Below are positions 1-13,254 of a stretch of DNA of 64,000 nt, piece by piece. Both the position numbers and the translations under genes were made by a program. The first letter of the stretch is position 1, and every line of letters starts with the position of its first letter. The notes beneath the pieces are model-generated. The model saw only the letters and a program-made list of their open reading frames with translations, had not been told where the DNA came from and ran no database searches. The DNA comes from Pempheris klunzingeri. Lineage: Eukaryota > Chordata > Actinopteri > Acropomatiformes > Pempheridae. The stretch is from NCBI RefSeq assembly GCF_042242105.1, contig NC_092016.1, positions 10,988,501-11,052,500 of the forward strand. The letters run 5' to 3'.

Positions 1-1497
1 TAATCTATTATTATTCAAAATATCTATATCATAGTGCCTATATTATAGGTGCTGTGCTGTTTAATAGTTATTTTCTCCCCAAACTATATTATAAATGCAT
101 ATGTGTTTGTATCCATTTTGTGTGATTTAGACGCATGTATAAAAAACACTAATGTTATTTGTGCAATGCGTCACACTGTTAAACAGGCTTTATTTGTTAC
201 CACACATACTCAGTGTTGTGCCCTTGTATTAGTCAACTTCCTCGCCAGTTCCAGTGCTGCAGTGATGTGACCTTAGAGCAACATTAACGCTAATCCTGCA
301 CTCATTCCTGACATAAGAAGAAACCTGAACAAAATGACATTGTTATTTACTTCAACTCCTCATAATTAAGTAGAAAAATCAAGCTTTCCTACGTTGGCTG
401 TGCAGGAAAATATGATTTATTTGTTCTGAATCACAACAAATCCCCGTAAGAGAGGAATTTTTTAAAGAGTTACTGAACACAGGAGACGAAACCAAAACTG
501 AAGTTTGGAATCGGGCTTGTTCCTCTTTTAGTTTGGCATTATGGTCTCATTTGAGGAAGTATTGACCAAGAGAAAGAAACTGGTATAAACATGAGTGAGA
601 TGTCCGCAACCACTGCGTCCATTTGATTTGTTTGTTTTGTAAGATTTTCCCCCAAAAAAGTGGAGAATAAAACCCAGATGCACGTACATGCATCTGTTTT
701 GCCCCTAAATCCTGCTAGACATTATTACCTAAAAACAAATACTTGAACCATAATGTATAATGCTGTTTGAGGCTTAACGACCAGCTTTTTCTTTTAAATA
801 TATATTTTTAAGACTTCATTCAAAATCATACAGTTGACCAAACGGTATTTAGTGTATTTTTATAATAATATATATGCATTTTATTTAATTGTTTGGCTGT
901 ATTATCGATGGAAAGTTACCAGAGACAGTCTGTTGGATGTGATGAAATCATTTCCTGTATGCAGACAGAGAGACTGGGGACCTCTGTGGGGTTTAATATG
1001 GCCTCTCTTTCATGCCTGAACATTTTAGACAGCAGCAGCTGAGGTGATACAGGAGATGGTATAAAAACCTGAGGGAGGGCACTTCCTCTGGCATGACTGT
1101 CAAACTTTGTCCATCTTTTCCAGCAGGTCATGATCTGCTGTAAGTGCAGGCCTGGGGCTGATTGTGCTTTCAAATATTTGCTCTGTCTCCATCTACTGGA
1201 AAGAAATGTTGGACTGACCAGTATCTAGGCTAGACTGAGTTCAGAGGCAGAGAGGAGACAACCAAAATAGCTCATCGAGGCCCAAATTTATTTATCCGCT
1301 GCCTCGGAATTTGGCTTTTTTTTCCGGCTGTGGTTGACAAATCAGAGAAATGAGTTCTTTGGGGATTTCTTTGTATTTCAGATTTCCATGCATTGCTGAA
1401 TTCCCTCCCCACCTCTCACACTGACAGCAGCAGCCAGGAGCGGAGTCCCGCTGTCCCGTGGAATTATCACGGCACCGAGACGAGATACGCATGGAAC
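1..1497. other. Gene-free 5' flank of tmem178b-like gene
   Basis: I see no coding exon here. The stretch is AT-rich up to about 900. A TATA-like GTATAAAAAC lies at about 1059-1068, roughly 430 bp before the tmem178b-like start codon; a role as core promoter is only a guess. The last part, from about 1390, runs open in frame into the first exon but lacks protein features and is probably 5' UTR. Confidence 0.5.
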
Positions 1498-3101
<1,604 letters not shown>

Positions 3102-3698
3102 CAGGCCGCCGCACATCTAACAGACACCTGTCTCATCCTGAAACAGTGACGAGCCCCGTTACAGGGACAGCTTTACACAGGGACTCAGAGCAGAGGGAGC
3201 CCTCACACAGCTTGGCACAGAGAAAGCACAAAACACTGGCTCTTGCTCACATGAAGATGAAAAAGAGGTGACGTTTGACTGAAGACCATTTCAGTTCTTC
3301 CGGTGCTTTTTTTCTGTACCTCTTTATGAATGAACTGTTCAGTGTTATTGCTTGCTCTTCAAGAGGAGAATAGTTAAACACGTTTTCTTCCTGTAAAATC
3401 TGCTAGTTTGAGAAGAAAAAAAAAAGAGAAAAAGAAACACTGGCGGATGTTCAATAGCACAACATTGAAATCTGTATTGAAGATCAAACTGTGGATGTGT
3501 AATGTCACATTTCAAAGGGCAAGTGTGTATCATTATGTACCCATTCAAAACAAGATATGTACATGTACTTTTTGAATTGTATGTATGCAGATGCATTTGT
3601 GTTTATTCAAGGAAAAATATGAGCATTAAGACCAAACTGTGTTTGAGGGAAATGTTTTGTTGTTCTTGAGGTCTTATCCCATCAGAATATTTTTGAAA

Positions 3699-3704
3699 AA
3701 TAAA
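3699..3704 (+). promoter_or_regulatory. tmem178b: Poly(A) signal of tmem178b-like gene
   Basis: An AATAAA lies 598 bp after the stop codon, followed by T- and GT-rich sequence. This implies a 3' UTR of about 0.6 kb. Confidence 0.65.
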
Positions 3705-4978
3705 ACAGCCATGCAAAACTATCTTTTCATTTGCCCGTGTAAAACATTGAGCAGACATCATGTAAACTTCTTTGTGGTCGTCTTTTCTTTTGCATCATGA
3801 CAGATTCACTGGTGCGTCGGCAGCCATGGAGGCCTGCTAATGGAGTCTTAAGTCAGTGACCAAAACTGAGTGGCAAAACGGACAGAATTAAAACAATTCG
3901 AATAAAACAGAACAGAAAAAGTAAAGTAATTGTCTGCTGTGCTTTACAGTGAGATGAAACCTCATTTAATAAAACATTAATGAACCAAAAAAAAAGAAAT
4001 GAGAATCCAGATAGCTGCATCAAAAGCTCTCTGATCACATACTTTATTCTGACTTGTACTATTATTGATTATTATTAAAATTGTTTTTTTTCCATTGACA
4101 ATATGCATACCAGCCACTTTCCCACATTCTTTATGAGAAATTATCTCTCAATTTTCTCTCAAGAAAACATCTCTCTGACATCTAATTCAGGTGCTGATTT
4201 CACTCATCTCCTGAGGTTTCTCTGCTCCTTAGCATCTCCTCTTTCCTACTGCATTGCTTAAATTATATTTATTGTCACCAAAGAGTTATTATGTGCAGCT
4301 GCAGCCTTGAAATGAGCCACAGCTGTTGGTTAAAACCATCTTGGTCACTTGGAGAATGTTTCAATGAGTAATTATATGTTCATGATACAATGAATGATAT
4401 GATGTATGTTACAAATGCAGAAAAAGTGCTTAATGCTCGTGAATGACTTGTACAAACTGCAGAGGGGAAAAAGTTTTCTCTTCTTAATCTATACGTAATC
4501 TATAAATGTCATCCTGGAATGATACATTTAAACTAGATTTTTAATCAAAAGTAATTCTTTACAGTAGAAATGTTTTTACACATATTCATAGTAAAAACGG
4601 TGTCCTTTTGCAGTGTAACATTGTAGTGCAGCGCAGAGCACTGAACTCTGTGCGGTAACAGTGATGTAAAACACCTGCGCTGTGCGTTTAATGAGGAAAA
4701 ACATGGCTACATGTCTATCTGTGCCCACAACATTAAAAAGTAATTTGGCGTTGTAGGTGGTCTAATTACTCCACATACTACTGGCCAGTTTTAAGTGCTG
4801 TGCTTTCAGTTTTATGAGGTCAGTCAATGTTTTGCATGTAACTCACTTTGCCAAGTGACTTCTGAGTGCAGCTGTCAGACAAACATAGTGGACTAAAAAA
4901 TACGTTTAGGCCTGACACGTAAAAGTAAAAATATTTTTCAAAAGTGAACATGAAGGGAGTAAATGTAGACTGTCTGAG
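3705..4978. other. Intergenic, no gene seen
   Basis: AT-rich sequence between the tmem178b-like gene and the hAT-like element. No exon, RNA gene or clear repeat was recognised. Confidence 0.5.
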
Positions 4979-5354
4979 CAGTGGAGGAAAGAAACTAGTA
5001 TTTAGTATTGTACAGTTTTGAGGTGCAGTAATTGTACTTTGAGTAATTCCATTTTCTGCTACTTTATACTTTTACTTCACTAACGTTATTTAACCAATCC
5101 AAGTTATTGATACAAAATAAGATCAACTGATAAATTATGAAGCATTATTATAGATCAAACTTCCCAGCAGTATATAAAGTAGTTGAAATTAGCCCCACTT
5201 TTACCAGCTGCAACATCAAAGTGAGTCTTAGCTTAGCTTTTACTTTAGTTTGAGTATATTTTGATACTAATATTTATATAATGCTTATGTATATATTTTA
5301 AATGCAGGGCTTTTACGAGTAAGTGTAGAAGACCTGAGTACCTCTCCACCACTG
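4979..5354. mobile_element. hAT-like non-autonomous element (MITE), 376 bp, with 8-bp target duplication
   Basis: The ends are CAGTGGAGG on the left and CCACCACTG on the right, imperfect inverted repeats of one another. Direct 8-bp flanks are TGTCTGAG (4971-4978) and TGTCTAAG (5355-5362), one mismatch apart, as expected for hAT transposition. The body carries the 'TACTTTTACTT... GGACTTTTAC... GAGTAC' type of text of an abundant teleost repeat. There is no coding capacity. Family assignment is from memory; the ends and the duplication are seen directly. Confidence 0.75.
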
Positions 5355-7774
5355 TGTCTAAGTAAATATTAGACTGTAGCTTCTATGTTGTTTTCTTTCA
5401 TCAGTGACAGACGATGTAACATCATTCTGCACTTGAGCGAGAACATTTGTCTTAGGTCTAGAGGTCCACTTTTTCTAGAAGCTTTCAACCACATCTCATG
5501 ATCTTCATCAGAGAATGGGCTTTGCACAATAGGAGTTTTCTCACTTGTGACAGAGCTGCTCCACTGAACTGCATTTGAATGCTCCTGAAAAAGCTCAGTT
5601 GCCACATGTCGACCTCCTGGTGAGGACCAAGAGATGTGGATTTGAAAAACCTCTCAAATGGACTTAAAGTTAGAATTGTCTTTGTCAAAATCATCCCATT
5701 GTCATTAAACATAAGCATCAGCTTCAGTCTTTTCTTCAAATAAGGACATAATAGCCGATGTAGCTGAAGGTTAGCAATACTGGTGGTAGTGGTTGTAATA
5801 TACAGGAGTAGTTATTGCAGTGATAATAACCACAGGACTAGCAGCAGTTATAGTGTTGAAATAGCTCTCATCTTTCTAATAATAACACCACAGAGGCATG
5901 TGGTTTTGAGGCTGTGGGCTGTACACAGAGAGGGATCAGTGTGTTCTCCGGTCAACTCTGGTCTGCATTCCTGACCTTTCTTTGTTTGTCCTTAGAATAT
6001 GTCAGTGAGGAGAATACATTCTTCTAGCAGCTTGCTCGACACTCTGACCTTCCTTCCTCAAAGCATTAGGGACCTGAAACCAATCTACCAAAAAAAATAT
6101 TTTCCTATAGGTGGAATTAATGATTTGAGCCAAAAAAGACAGATTAAGTAAGATGAGCGAGTTTCTTATGAGAGGTTTCACGACCCGCTCTACCTTTACT
6201 TGCACATAGTGGAAATTTTAACCAAATGTTTGAATCAAATCTTGTAAGCCCTGAGCAGTGCCCCTGGAAATTAAGACCTATACAGACATATAGGGTTTCT
6301 CTGCACATGGAGCTCCTGCAGCTCTGGGTTTTTTTTGACGGCGTAGGCCCGCACTGTGCTCAACTACACAGAGCTGTTTTTAAAAAGGGGTCCCTCAGGG
6401 GAAGCCGGACTGCGAGGAAAACCAGACAGAGGAAATCACACCCAGTGGCGCCCATGGCAGCCCATCTGGCTCACTCACATCTGCAGAGACATTATCTCTT
6501 TAAAAAGTCGGCATGCTTATGGCAGTTACTTTGTGGTTCTTGCAGACGCTGGCTGGAATAAGAGCATTTTGAAATGGTAGCTGAAAATAGAAAATAATAA
6601 TAATAGATTGCTATCAACGGCATTCAAAATATTAAAGTCAAGGCACTCCAAGTAAAAACAGCTGACGGTAGATTAGTTAGTGTGTGATACTGCAGAGTTA
6701 GTGCCTTTCAGGAATTTCTCCCATAAACAGTATGTCTGGACTAATATGTTTTATGTGACACAGCAGAAGAGCAAGAGTATTTTTAAGGGATTTAAACAAG
6801 CTGTATGTCATGTCAAGTCTATTTTTAGTAAACTACATCATCCACAACAACTCAAGAGTTTCACCACAAAAACGCTTGATATCAACCGCTGATTTTATAG
6901 ATCACGACAGACGAAAGAGTAGATAATGACGACCGTGGCTGCCTCCGGACAAACAATTTCATACTTGAGTAGATGACTTCCAGATGGGAGTGGGAGGCAG
7001 TGACAGACTTCAGACGAAAATTAAACAGTGCCACTTGACGGGACAGTCAAGTCTGCCACTAGTAGTGCCAACAACAAACATGGTGACGTACACACATGGC
7101 CGAGGAGGAGGGTCGGTTTCCACTGCCGAAAATCAGAAGTTCAGATTTCAAAGGTTTTCACTGTTTATGTAAACCTCAAGCTTCAAAAGGGTGGAGATGG
7201 TTTTCATGAGATAGTGCGTCTCAGCGTAAATTGGTAAGGTACAGAGTAGAAAACTAAATTCTTGATTTAAATGTTAAAGAGATTGAAATATTGTTCATCT
7301 TGCTTAAAAGTAAAAGAGAAAACTACTATATATGATGAATATTAAGCATTTATTTGGTCAGTTATAACCTAAAATTGTATAAACAGCATAATTTAAACGT
7401 ACAGACAAAAAGAGAATGCAGTGATTTTATTGATTCAGAGGCTGACGAATCTACTTGGAGAGCTTTTATTTTCATACTCTCCTTGGAATAAAACTCTTGC
7501 TCAGAGGTGGCACAGAAGGCTCCATGCCGACTTAATTTATGTTCACATTTCCTTTTTCCCCTCCTAACTCAGAGGAATGTGTTGATGTTAGAGCTCCTTT
7601 TAATGACACAGGTCCAAGGAATGGGGATAACTCAAGGTCAGAGATATTCATGATACTTTGGAGGGATACTCATAAAGCCACAATGAACTTTCCAGTTGTT
7701 TGTTGAACTGGAGGATAACCGCTCTCACACACAAACACACACATAAACACACACACTAAGCTGCAGTAACCCCA
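5355..7774. other. Intergenic sequence, probably including the fibin 3' UTR
   Basis: No coding exon was recognised. Minus-strand AATAAA signals (plus-strand TTTATT) lie at 7465-7470, 7426-7431 and 7349-7354, within 450 bp of the fibin stop. The end of the fibin transcript cannot be fixed among them. Short ORFs here show no family features. Confidence 0.45.
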
Positions 7775-8401
7775 CTATGAACCAACATTAAGATACTCAG
7801 TCTTCAGGCGGCTCAGTCTGGTGCCATGACTGCGAATGATGAGAGACAGCAGCTCATGTCTGTCTTTCAGTCCCACAGAGATGTCCGTGGTCCCCCTCAG
7901 AGCGTCCCTGATGTCGCTCATTTGCTTCATCACATAGCCGTTCAGCTGTTGCTCCTCTCTCAGCTCAGTTTCTTGACTTTCTTTGAACTTCACCTCCAGC
8001 TCCAGCAGAGACTTGTCCACGTTGGAAAAAGCCTCGCCGATCTGGGAGATCTCCCGCTGAAGGAACTTGCCGTAGCTGTCCTCGCCGTCCAGGTCGTGCG
8101 CCACGGTCCGGCCGATGCCCTCCAGCAGCCGCGCCGCGTCCTCCGCCTGCAGCTTGGTGATGATGAAGTCGTCCCGCACCACGGAGTCCCTCTCCTCAGA
8201 GGCCCCACAGGGATACACGTCCGAGAATTTGAACAGCATCTGGCATTCCTCCGGGTCTTCAGTCGCATCGTAATCCCCGTCCGGAACGAAGAAGTGATGG
8301 AAAGTGCCATTGGAGATCTCCGGCTGGAGGGGCCCGGTGTAGACTGCCGAGCAAAGCGGCAAAGATGTGACTATGATGAGCAGTAGTGGGACGGGATCCA
8401 T
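7775..8401 (-). CDS. fibin: Fin bud initiation factor (Fibin), secreted
   Basis: A single-exon gene of 208 aa, near the usual vertebrate length of about 211. A signal peptide (MDPVPLLLIIVTSLPLCSA) leads to a mature start VYTGPLQPEISNGT with an N-glycosylation sequon. Family hallmarks follow: HHFFVPDGDYD, DLDGEDSYGKFLQREISQIG, a heptad-like NVDKSLLELEVKFKE region (about residues 115-150), and a C-terminal DISVGLKDRHELL...IRSHGTRLSRLK. Known role: a secreted lateral-plate mesoderm factor needed for pectoral fin bud formation upstream of tbx5 in zebrafish. The ATG at 8401 is preferred because it has A at -3 and G at +4; an adjacent ATG at 8404 would add one Met, and a further in-frame ATG at 8473 would put a charged leader before the signal peptide. 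Fish may carry two fibin copies; I cannot say which this is. Confidence 0.95.
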   Translation of the reverse strand: MDPVPLLLIIVTSLPLCSAVYTGPLQPEISNGTFHHFFVPDGDYDATEDPEECQMLFKFSDVYPCGASEERDSVVRDDFIITKLQAEDAARLLEGIGRTVAHDLDGEDSYGKFLQREISQIGEAFSNVDKSLLELEVKFKESQETELREEQQLNGYVMKQMSDIRDALRGTTDISVGLKDRHELLSLIIRSHGTRLSRLKTEYLNVGS

Positions 8402-10997
8402 CATGCACCTCCTCTCTCTCTCTTTGGCGAACAGCATCTGCACTGGCAGCCGGATCCAGCGCACAGTTTTCACCCCGGCTCATGTTACACAGTTCCCCGT
8501 CACCTAAAAGGCACAGACTGCCTGGCCGAGTCAGGAGGGCCCCTGGTGGCCCCTGGTCCCTCCAACCACTCACTGTCCAACAGAAGTCACATGAAACATT
8601 ATGACTGAGCGTACACTGTTTCTTATTACCCTTCATATTTGAGCAGAAACTGTATATAGTGTTAATTACATCATTTTTGACGAGCCTCATAAATGCAGAA
8701 ATTTGTATTTTGTCTTTGGCATCCAGTCATATTTCAAATTTAGAAATTTATGTAGTTGTTATTTAATGGTAATCCTTAAAATATCTGTAATTTTAGAGGA
8801 GATAACGTTTTTAATCTTGTGTTTGTGTGCATTATCAAGCTCACAGTTGGCATCTTTTTGTTCTTTCTTCAGTTTTTAATCACTAGAAGCCTTCATTAAA
8901 ACCTTAATCGTTGTATGTTAGTATAAACAAGCAAGAGCTTGTCTTCTTAAACAAACTCCAAGTCAAGATGCAAGTTTTTCAAGATGATCAAATGCTGACA
9001 TGGTAATTGAACTATTCCTTTATACATTGTTTCTTTCTTTCAATGTGTAGGACCAATGATATTTGACTGAATACAACCTCGTCTACTGTCAGTCTAATTT
9101 GTGTTGTTTAATTCTGACCAATGTCAAAATGAATGAATGGACGACTAAATTAATAAACTGATATTGTCAAAAGAAAAGGAAACTAGATCGTTTCTAACAA
9201 ATTAAACCAAAACTATGTGCAACAAAGAAAGAAATGGTCTGTTGTTTCTTTATCTTACACATGAATAGGAAGAATAGGTTTTTTCTAATATACAACTGTT
9301 AACAATAAATGTTTTGAATGTCAGCAGACAGGAGCTCTTGGCTTGTGCATTGGATTCCCAGACTGTGAGGGTGCAGTTAGAGCTTACTCCGATGACTTCA
9401 GTCAGGTGATTACATTACTGCATGAAGGGAGAGTCCTCTGGGCTACGATCCCCTCTGCTGCACATCCTGTCTTGGATAATTACATCATCACAGGGTGGTC
9501 TCAGATACAGCTCTCAGCATGTCAGCAAAACTCACACAAACTGGAAACATATGGCAAACTGTAAACACAGGGCTGGAAATGGTCAGTTTCATCCGCAATG
9601 TGATCCATTCATTCATGTTCCTTATAGTATTGGGAGCGGCAGAGGGGTTGTGTTTTTGTTGCAACACAACATGGAAGAGACAGTATAAAGAAAGACAGAA
9701 GGTTTGGGAATAGTATTTGAATGATCTGTAGATATTGGACAAAGGAAAATCAATCACGGCTGATCATATTGCCAGCGGCTAATACTTAATATTCTAGATA
9801 CAGGAGTTGCTGCCTATGTTTCTTCCCTCTAACAATTCTGGAGTGAGAGCTTCAAGCAGACTCCAGAGACAGCGGCAGTAGGATAAAAGCAGGATTTACC
9901 TTGTCAGGATACAGGTCAGCTACACGTAGGCCGTCAGCAGCTAAAAAAACCCAGGGATCATGCAGGAAAGCAAAAGTCCAAACAATGGACTGCAGGGATC
10001 AAAGACGCAAAAACAGGAAGATAGATCTAAGACAACAAAGCTGGAACACAGTGGCGAGGAGGCAGAACAACAGCTAAAAGGCAGATATAGATTTATACTG
10101 GGAGCTGATGAGGGAATTGGGAGCAGGAGTTCAGGTGGATGAGGAGGAAACTGACCTTTTTCAGAGCAGACGTTTTCACTTGTCACAGCAGGAAAAGCTC
10201 AGGTGTAATTAATACAGTTAATGATGGCTCTGTTCCCTTTACATGTATCAGTAAACTATATTAGTGAGACAACATACACAATGGCAGGGCTCTGGAACTA
10301 GTAAAACTAAACTGAGAGCAGCCCTTATTGGTGTTACCAGTTACACTGTGTCAATATATCTGTTTAGCGCACAGGTAAGGGGGGAGATTAATCAGACACA
10401 ATCAGTCATAACACTCTCTGTCCAGGTTCAGATCCTTTTTTTCCCTCACTATTCACGCAGCAATTTTGTTCTTAATTCTCAGTAATTATTTGCAAGAAAC
10501 AATTATTTGTTGCAATTAGGCTCTTTGCTTTCCATACCTGCTTAAAATAGTTAAATTAACTGGAGCCTCTGAAGACACCATTCAAGTCCATTGCTCACTC
10601 CAAGGGGAACAAGCTATAAACAAAACGCTAAAATATTATCCTCTTATGAAATTTTTATGCTGGAGAGGTAGCGTAAAGTGGATTTTTGAGAAAACAGCTG
10701 CCTGTTTTGGCTGGGAATGAAAGTAAAATGACAGTAATTTTGGGGGACTGTCACCATAAACAACATCTTTTAGATTACACACAGTATTTGATCTATTGAT
10801 GAAATAAAAGTATTGATTAGTGCAGCTTTTCTCTTTCTGCATCTTTTACGTACTGATGATACAGTACCACTCTGTAAATATTACTGAAGAGAATTTTGAT
10901 TTCTGAAGACTTGAAGTGAGGCTGACCTCTCTGTTGACTGACTTAAACCTTTGGGACTTTGGGATCTTATTGCATTTTATTGAATTTATCTATTATT

Positions 10998-11022
10998 ACT
11001 CAGACTTATTATAAGTCTGAGT
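10998..11022. repeat. Perfect inverted repeat, 11-bp arms with 3-bp loop
   Basis: ACTCAGACTTA, then TTA, then TAAGTCTGAGT. It could form a small hairpin in AT-rich intergenic DNA. No function is evident. Confidence 0.7.
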
Positions 11023-11541
11023 CATGACCTGACAGTAATTTATGTGAGATCTGTTAAAGTTGTGTCACTGTTGCAGCACAATAATGTAGTCATAACATTC
11101 AGTATGAAGTGGTGGAAATATTTGCCAGTTGTATTTTAGAACAATAGCGAGACACCTCTTAGCTGCATACTTTGTGTTTCCTGGCAACTGTAACTTTTGG
11201 TCACCAAAGTGAAGGTTTTAGGCAACAAAAAAAAAGAATTGTTTGTTTGGAGACCTCTGGCGCACTGTTGAACACAGTGTTGAATGAAGGATAGGAGCAA
11301 AGACAGCTTGAGGCTTCCCCTGTCTGGCAGACTTTCTCTGTTTCTTCTTAAGTATCACACCTGAATAAATACGGCGTCACTCAACATTAACAGTGAAAGA
11401 GTAAACTGACTAGCTTGTCTAAGCAGAGGGGGAACTGCAGGGCAAAGCTGCCTGAAAGCAGATGTTTGCACCAGATGTAACAACAAATATAATTTAGTGG
11501 AGTTGGGAGGGATGTTCTTGTTGATCCTCTACTGTATAATG

Positions 11542-11556
11542 TTGTGTGTGTGTGTT

Positions 11557-11588
<32 letters not shown>
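11542..11588. repeat. (TG)n microsatellite, interrupted
   Basis: TG dinucleotides with two TTTG interruptions. Confidence 0.9.
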
Positions 11589-11589
<1 letters not shown>

Positions 11590-11897
11590 ACGAAGGCCTG
11601 AAGGCTGCAGTTTGGATAGATGCCTGTCAGATGGTGGTGATGGGTTTCCTCTCAGCCTGCAGGGTCAAGGGCCTGAAGGCTGAGTGGGAGGCTGCAGAGG
11701 TAGGCAGCTAGCTCACAGTCTCACAGTGAATCTTAATGACCCCATGCTCATCACAACCAGAGGAATTATTTAGATTTGATCATTCGTTTCAGAGAAGGTT
11801 TTAGTCAGTCGTTAGCAGTAAAGCAAGGTTTATCTATTTATTCTATTTCATGTAGCCCTTCAATAAAACAAGTTCTTAGATGGAATACATATATTTA

Positions 11898-13254
11898 CAG
11901 TACAGGCCAAAAGTTTGGACACACCTTCTCATTCAATGCGTTTTCTTTATTTTCATGACTATTTACATTGTAGATTCTCACTGAAGGCATCAAAACTATG
12001 AATGAACACGTGTGGAATTATGTACTTAACAGAAAAGTGTGAAATAACTGAAAACATGTCTTATATTCTAGGTTCTTCAAAGTAGCCACCCTTTGCTCTG
12101 ATTACTGCTTTGCACACTCTTGGCATTCTCTTGATGAGCTTCAAGAGGTAGTCACCTGAAATGGTTTTCACTTCACAGGTGTACCTTGTCAGGGTTACTT
12201 AGTGGAATTTCTTTCCTTATTAATGGGGTTGGGACCATCAGTTGTGTTGTGCAGAAGTCAGGTTGATACACAGCCGACAGCCCTATTGGACAACTGTTAG
12301 AATTCATATTATGGCAAGAACCAATCAGCTAAGTAAAGAGAAACGAGTGGCCATCATTACTTTAAGAAATGAAGGTCAGTCAGTCCGGAAAATTGCAAAA
12401 ACTTTGAATGTGTCCCCAAGTGCAGTAGCAAAAACCATCAAGCGCTACAACGAAACTGGCTCACATGAGGACCGCCCCAGGAAAGGAAGACCAAGAGTCA
12501 CCTCTGCTGCTGAGGATAAATTCATCCGAGTCACCAGTCACTCAGAAATCACAAGTTAACAGCAGCTCAGATTAGAGACCAGATGAATGCCACACAGAGC
12601 TCTAGCAGCAGACACATCTGTAGAACAACTGTTAAGAGGAGACTGCGAATCAGGCCTTCATGGTCAAATAGCTGCTAGGAAACCACTGCTAAGGAGAGGC
12701 AACAAGCAGAAGAGATTTGTTTGGGCCAAGAAACACAAGGAATGGACATTAGACCAGTGGAAATCTGTGCTTTGGTCTGATGAGTCCAAATTTGAGATCT
12801 TTGGTTCCAACCGCCGTGTCTTTGTGCGACGCAGAAAAGGTGAACGGATGGATTCTACATGCCTGGTTCCCACCGTGAAGCATGGAGGAGGAGGTGTGAT
12901 GGTGTGGGGGTGCTTTGCTGGTGACACTGTTGGAGATTTATTCAAAATTGAAGGCATACTGAACCAGCATGGCTACCACAGCATCCTGCGACATGCCATC
13001 CCATCCAGTTTGTGTTTAGTTGGACCATCATTTATTTTTCAACAGGACAATGACCCCAAACACACCTCCAGGCTGTGTAAGGGCTATTTGACCAAGAAGG
13101 AGAGTGATGGAGTGCTGCGCCAGATGACCTGGCCTCCACAGTCACCGGACTGTGACTGTGAATCGAGTTTGGGGTGAGCTGGACCGCAGAGTGAAGGCAA
13201 AAGGGCCAACAAGTGCTAAGCATCTCTGGGAACTCCTTCAAGACTGTTGGAAAA
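11898..13254 (+). mobile_element. Tc1-like DNA transposon, decayed and 3'-truncated
   Basis: The left end CAGTACAGGCC follows a TA (11896-11897) and begins a long inverted-repeat arm, recognisable through about 12180 by its 'CCAAAAGTTTGGACACACC' opening, which is common in fish Tc1 families. A transposase-like region follows. Family text stops at about 13254 (AGACTGTTGGAAAA), and I find no matching right inverted repeat before unrelated sequence begins, so the 3' end is lost. Confidence 0.88.
12311..13252 (+). pseudogene. Broken Tc1-like transposase
   Basis: It starts MARTNQLSKEKRVAII with a paired-like helix-turn-helix (about residues 7-60: RKIAKTLNVSPSAVAKTIKRY) and a GRPR-type hook. The frame breaks near 12535, giving a stop at 12557-12559, and shifts again near 12640, where bases are missing before ESGLHG. 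The catalytic core then reads LWSDESKFEIFG (first Asp), VKHGGGGVMVWGCF and [10 protein letters not shown] (second Asp). The third acidic motif, NPIE in this family, is replaced by aberrant sequence at about 13150 (SPDCDCESS), after which ELDRRVKAKG resumes in another frame. It cannot be active. Confidence 0.88.

Larger units (their letters stand above)
8402..11897. other. Intergenic region upstream of fibin, no gene recognised
   Basis: Contains fibin 5' flanking sequence, a short perfect inverted repeat at 10998-11022 and a (TG)n microsatellite at about 11542-11588. A stretch at about 9830-10190 reads like worn dispersed-repeat sequence, but I could not place it in a family. None of the short ORFs shows protein-family features. 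Confidence 0.45.

Noticed and set aside
1054-1070. TATA-like GTATAAAAAC as the tmem178b-like core promoter
   Set aside because: Over 400 bp from the start codon with no supporting transcript evidence; kept only as a note in the 5' flank entry.
7826-8386. 186-aa plus-strand ORF antisense to fibin
   Set aside because: Shadow of the fibin coding sequence; its composition is explained by the fibin codons on the other strand.
9343-9757. Cluster of 70-90-aa ORFs on both strands
   Set aside because: Short, overlapping in several frames, no family features and no splice context.
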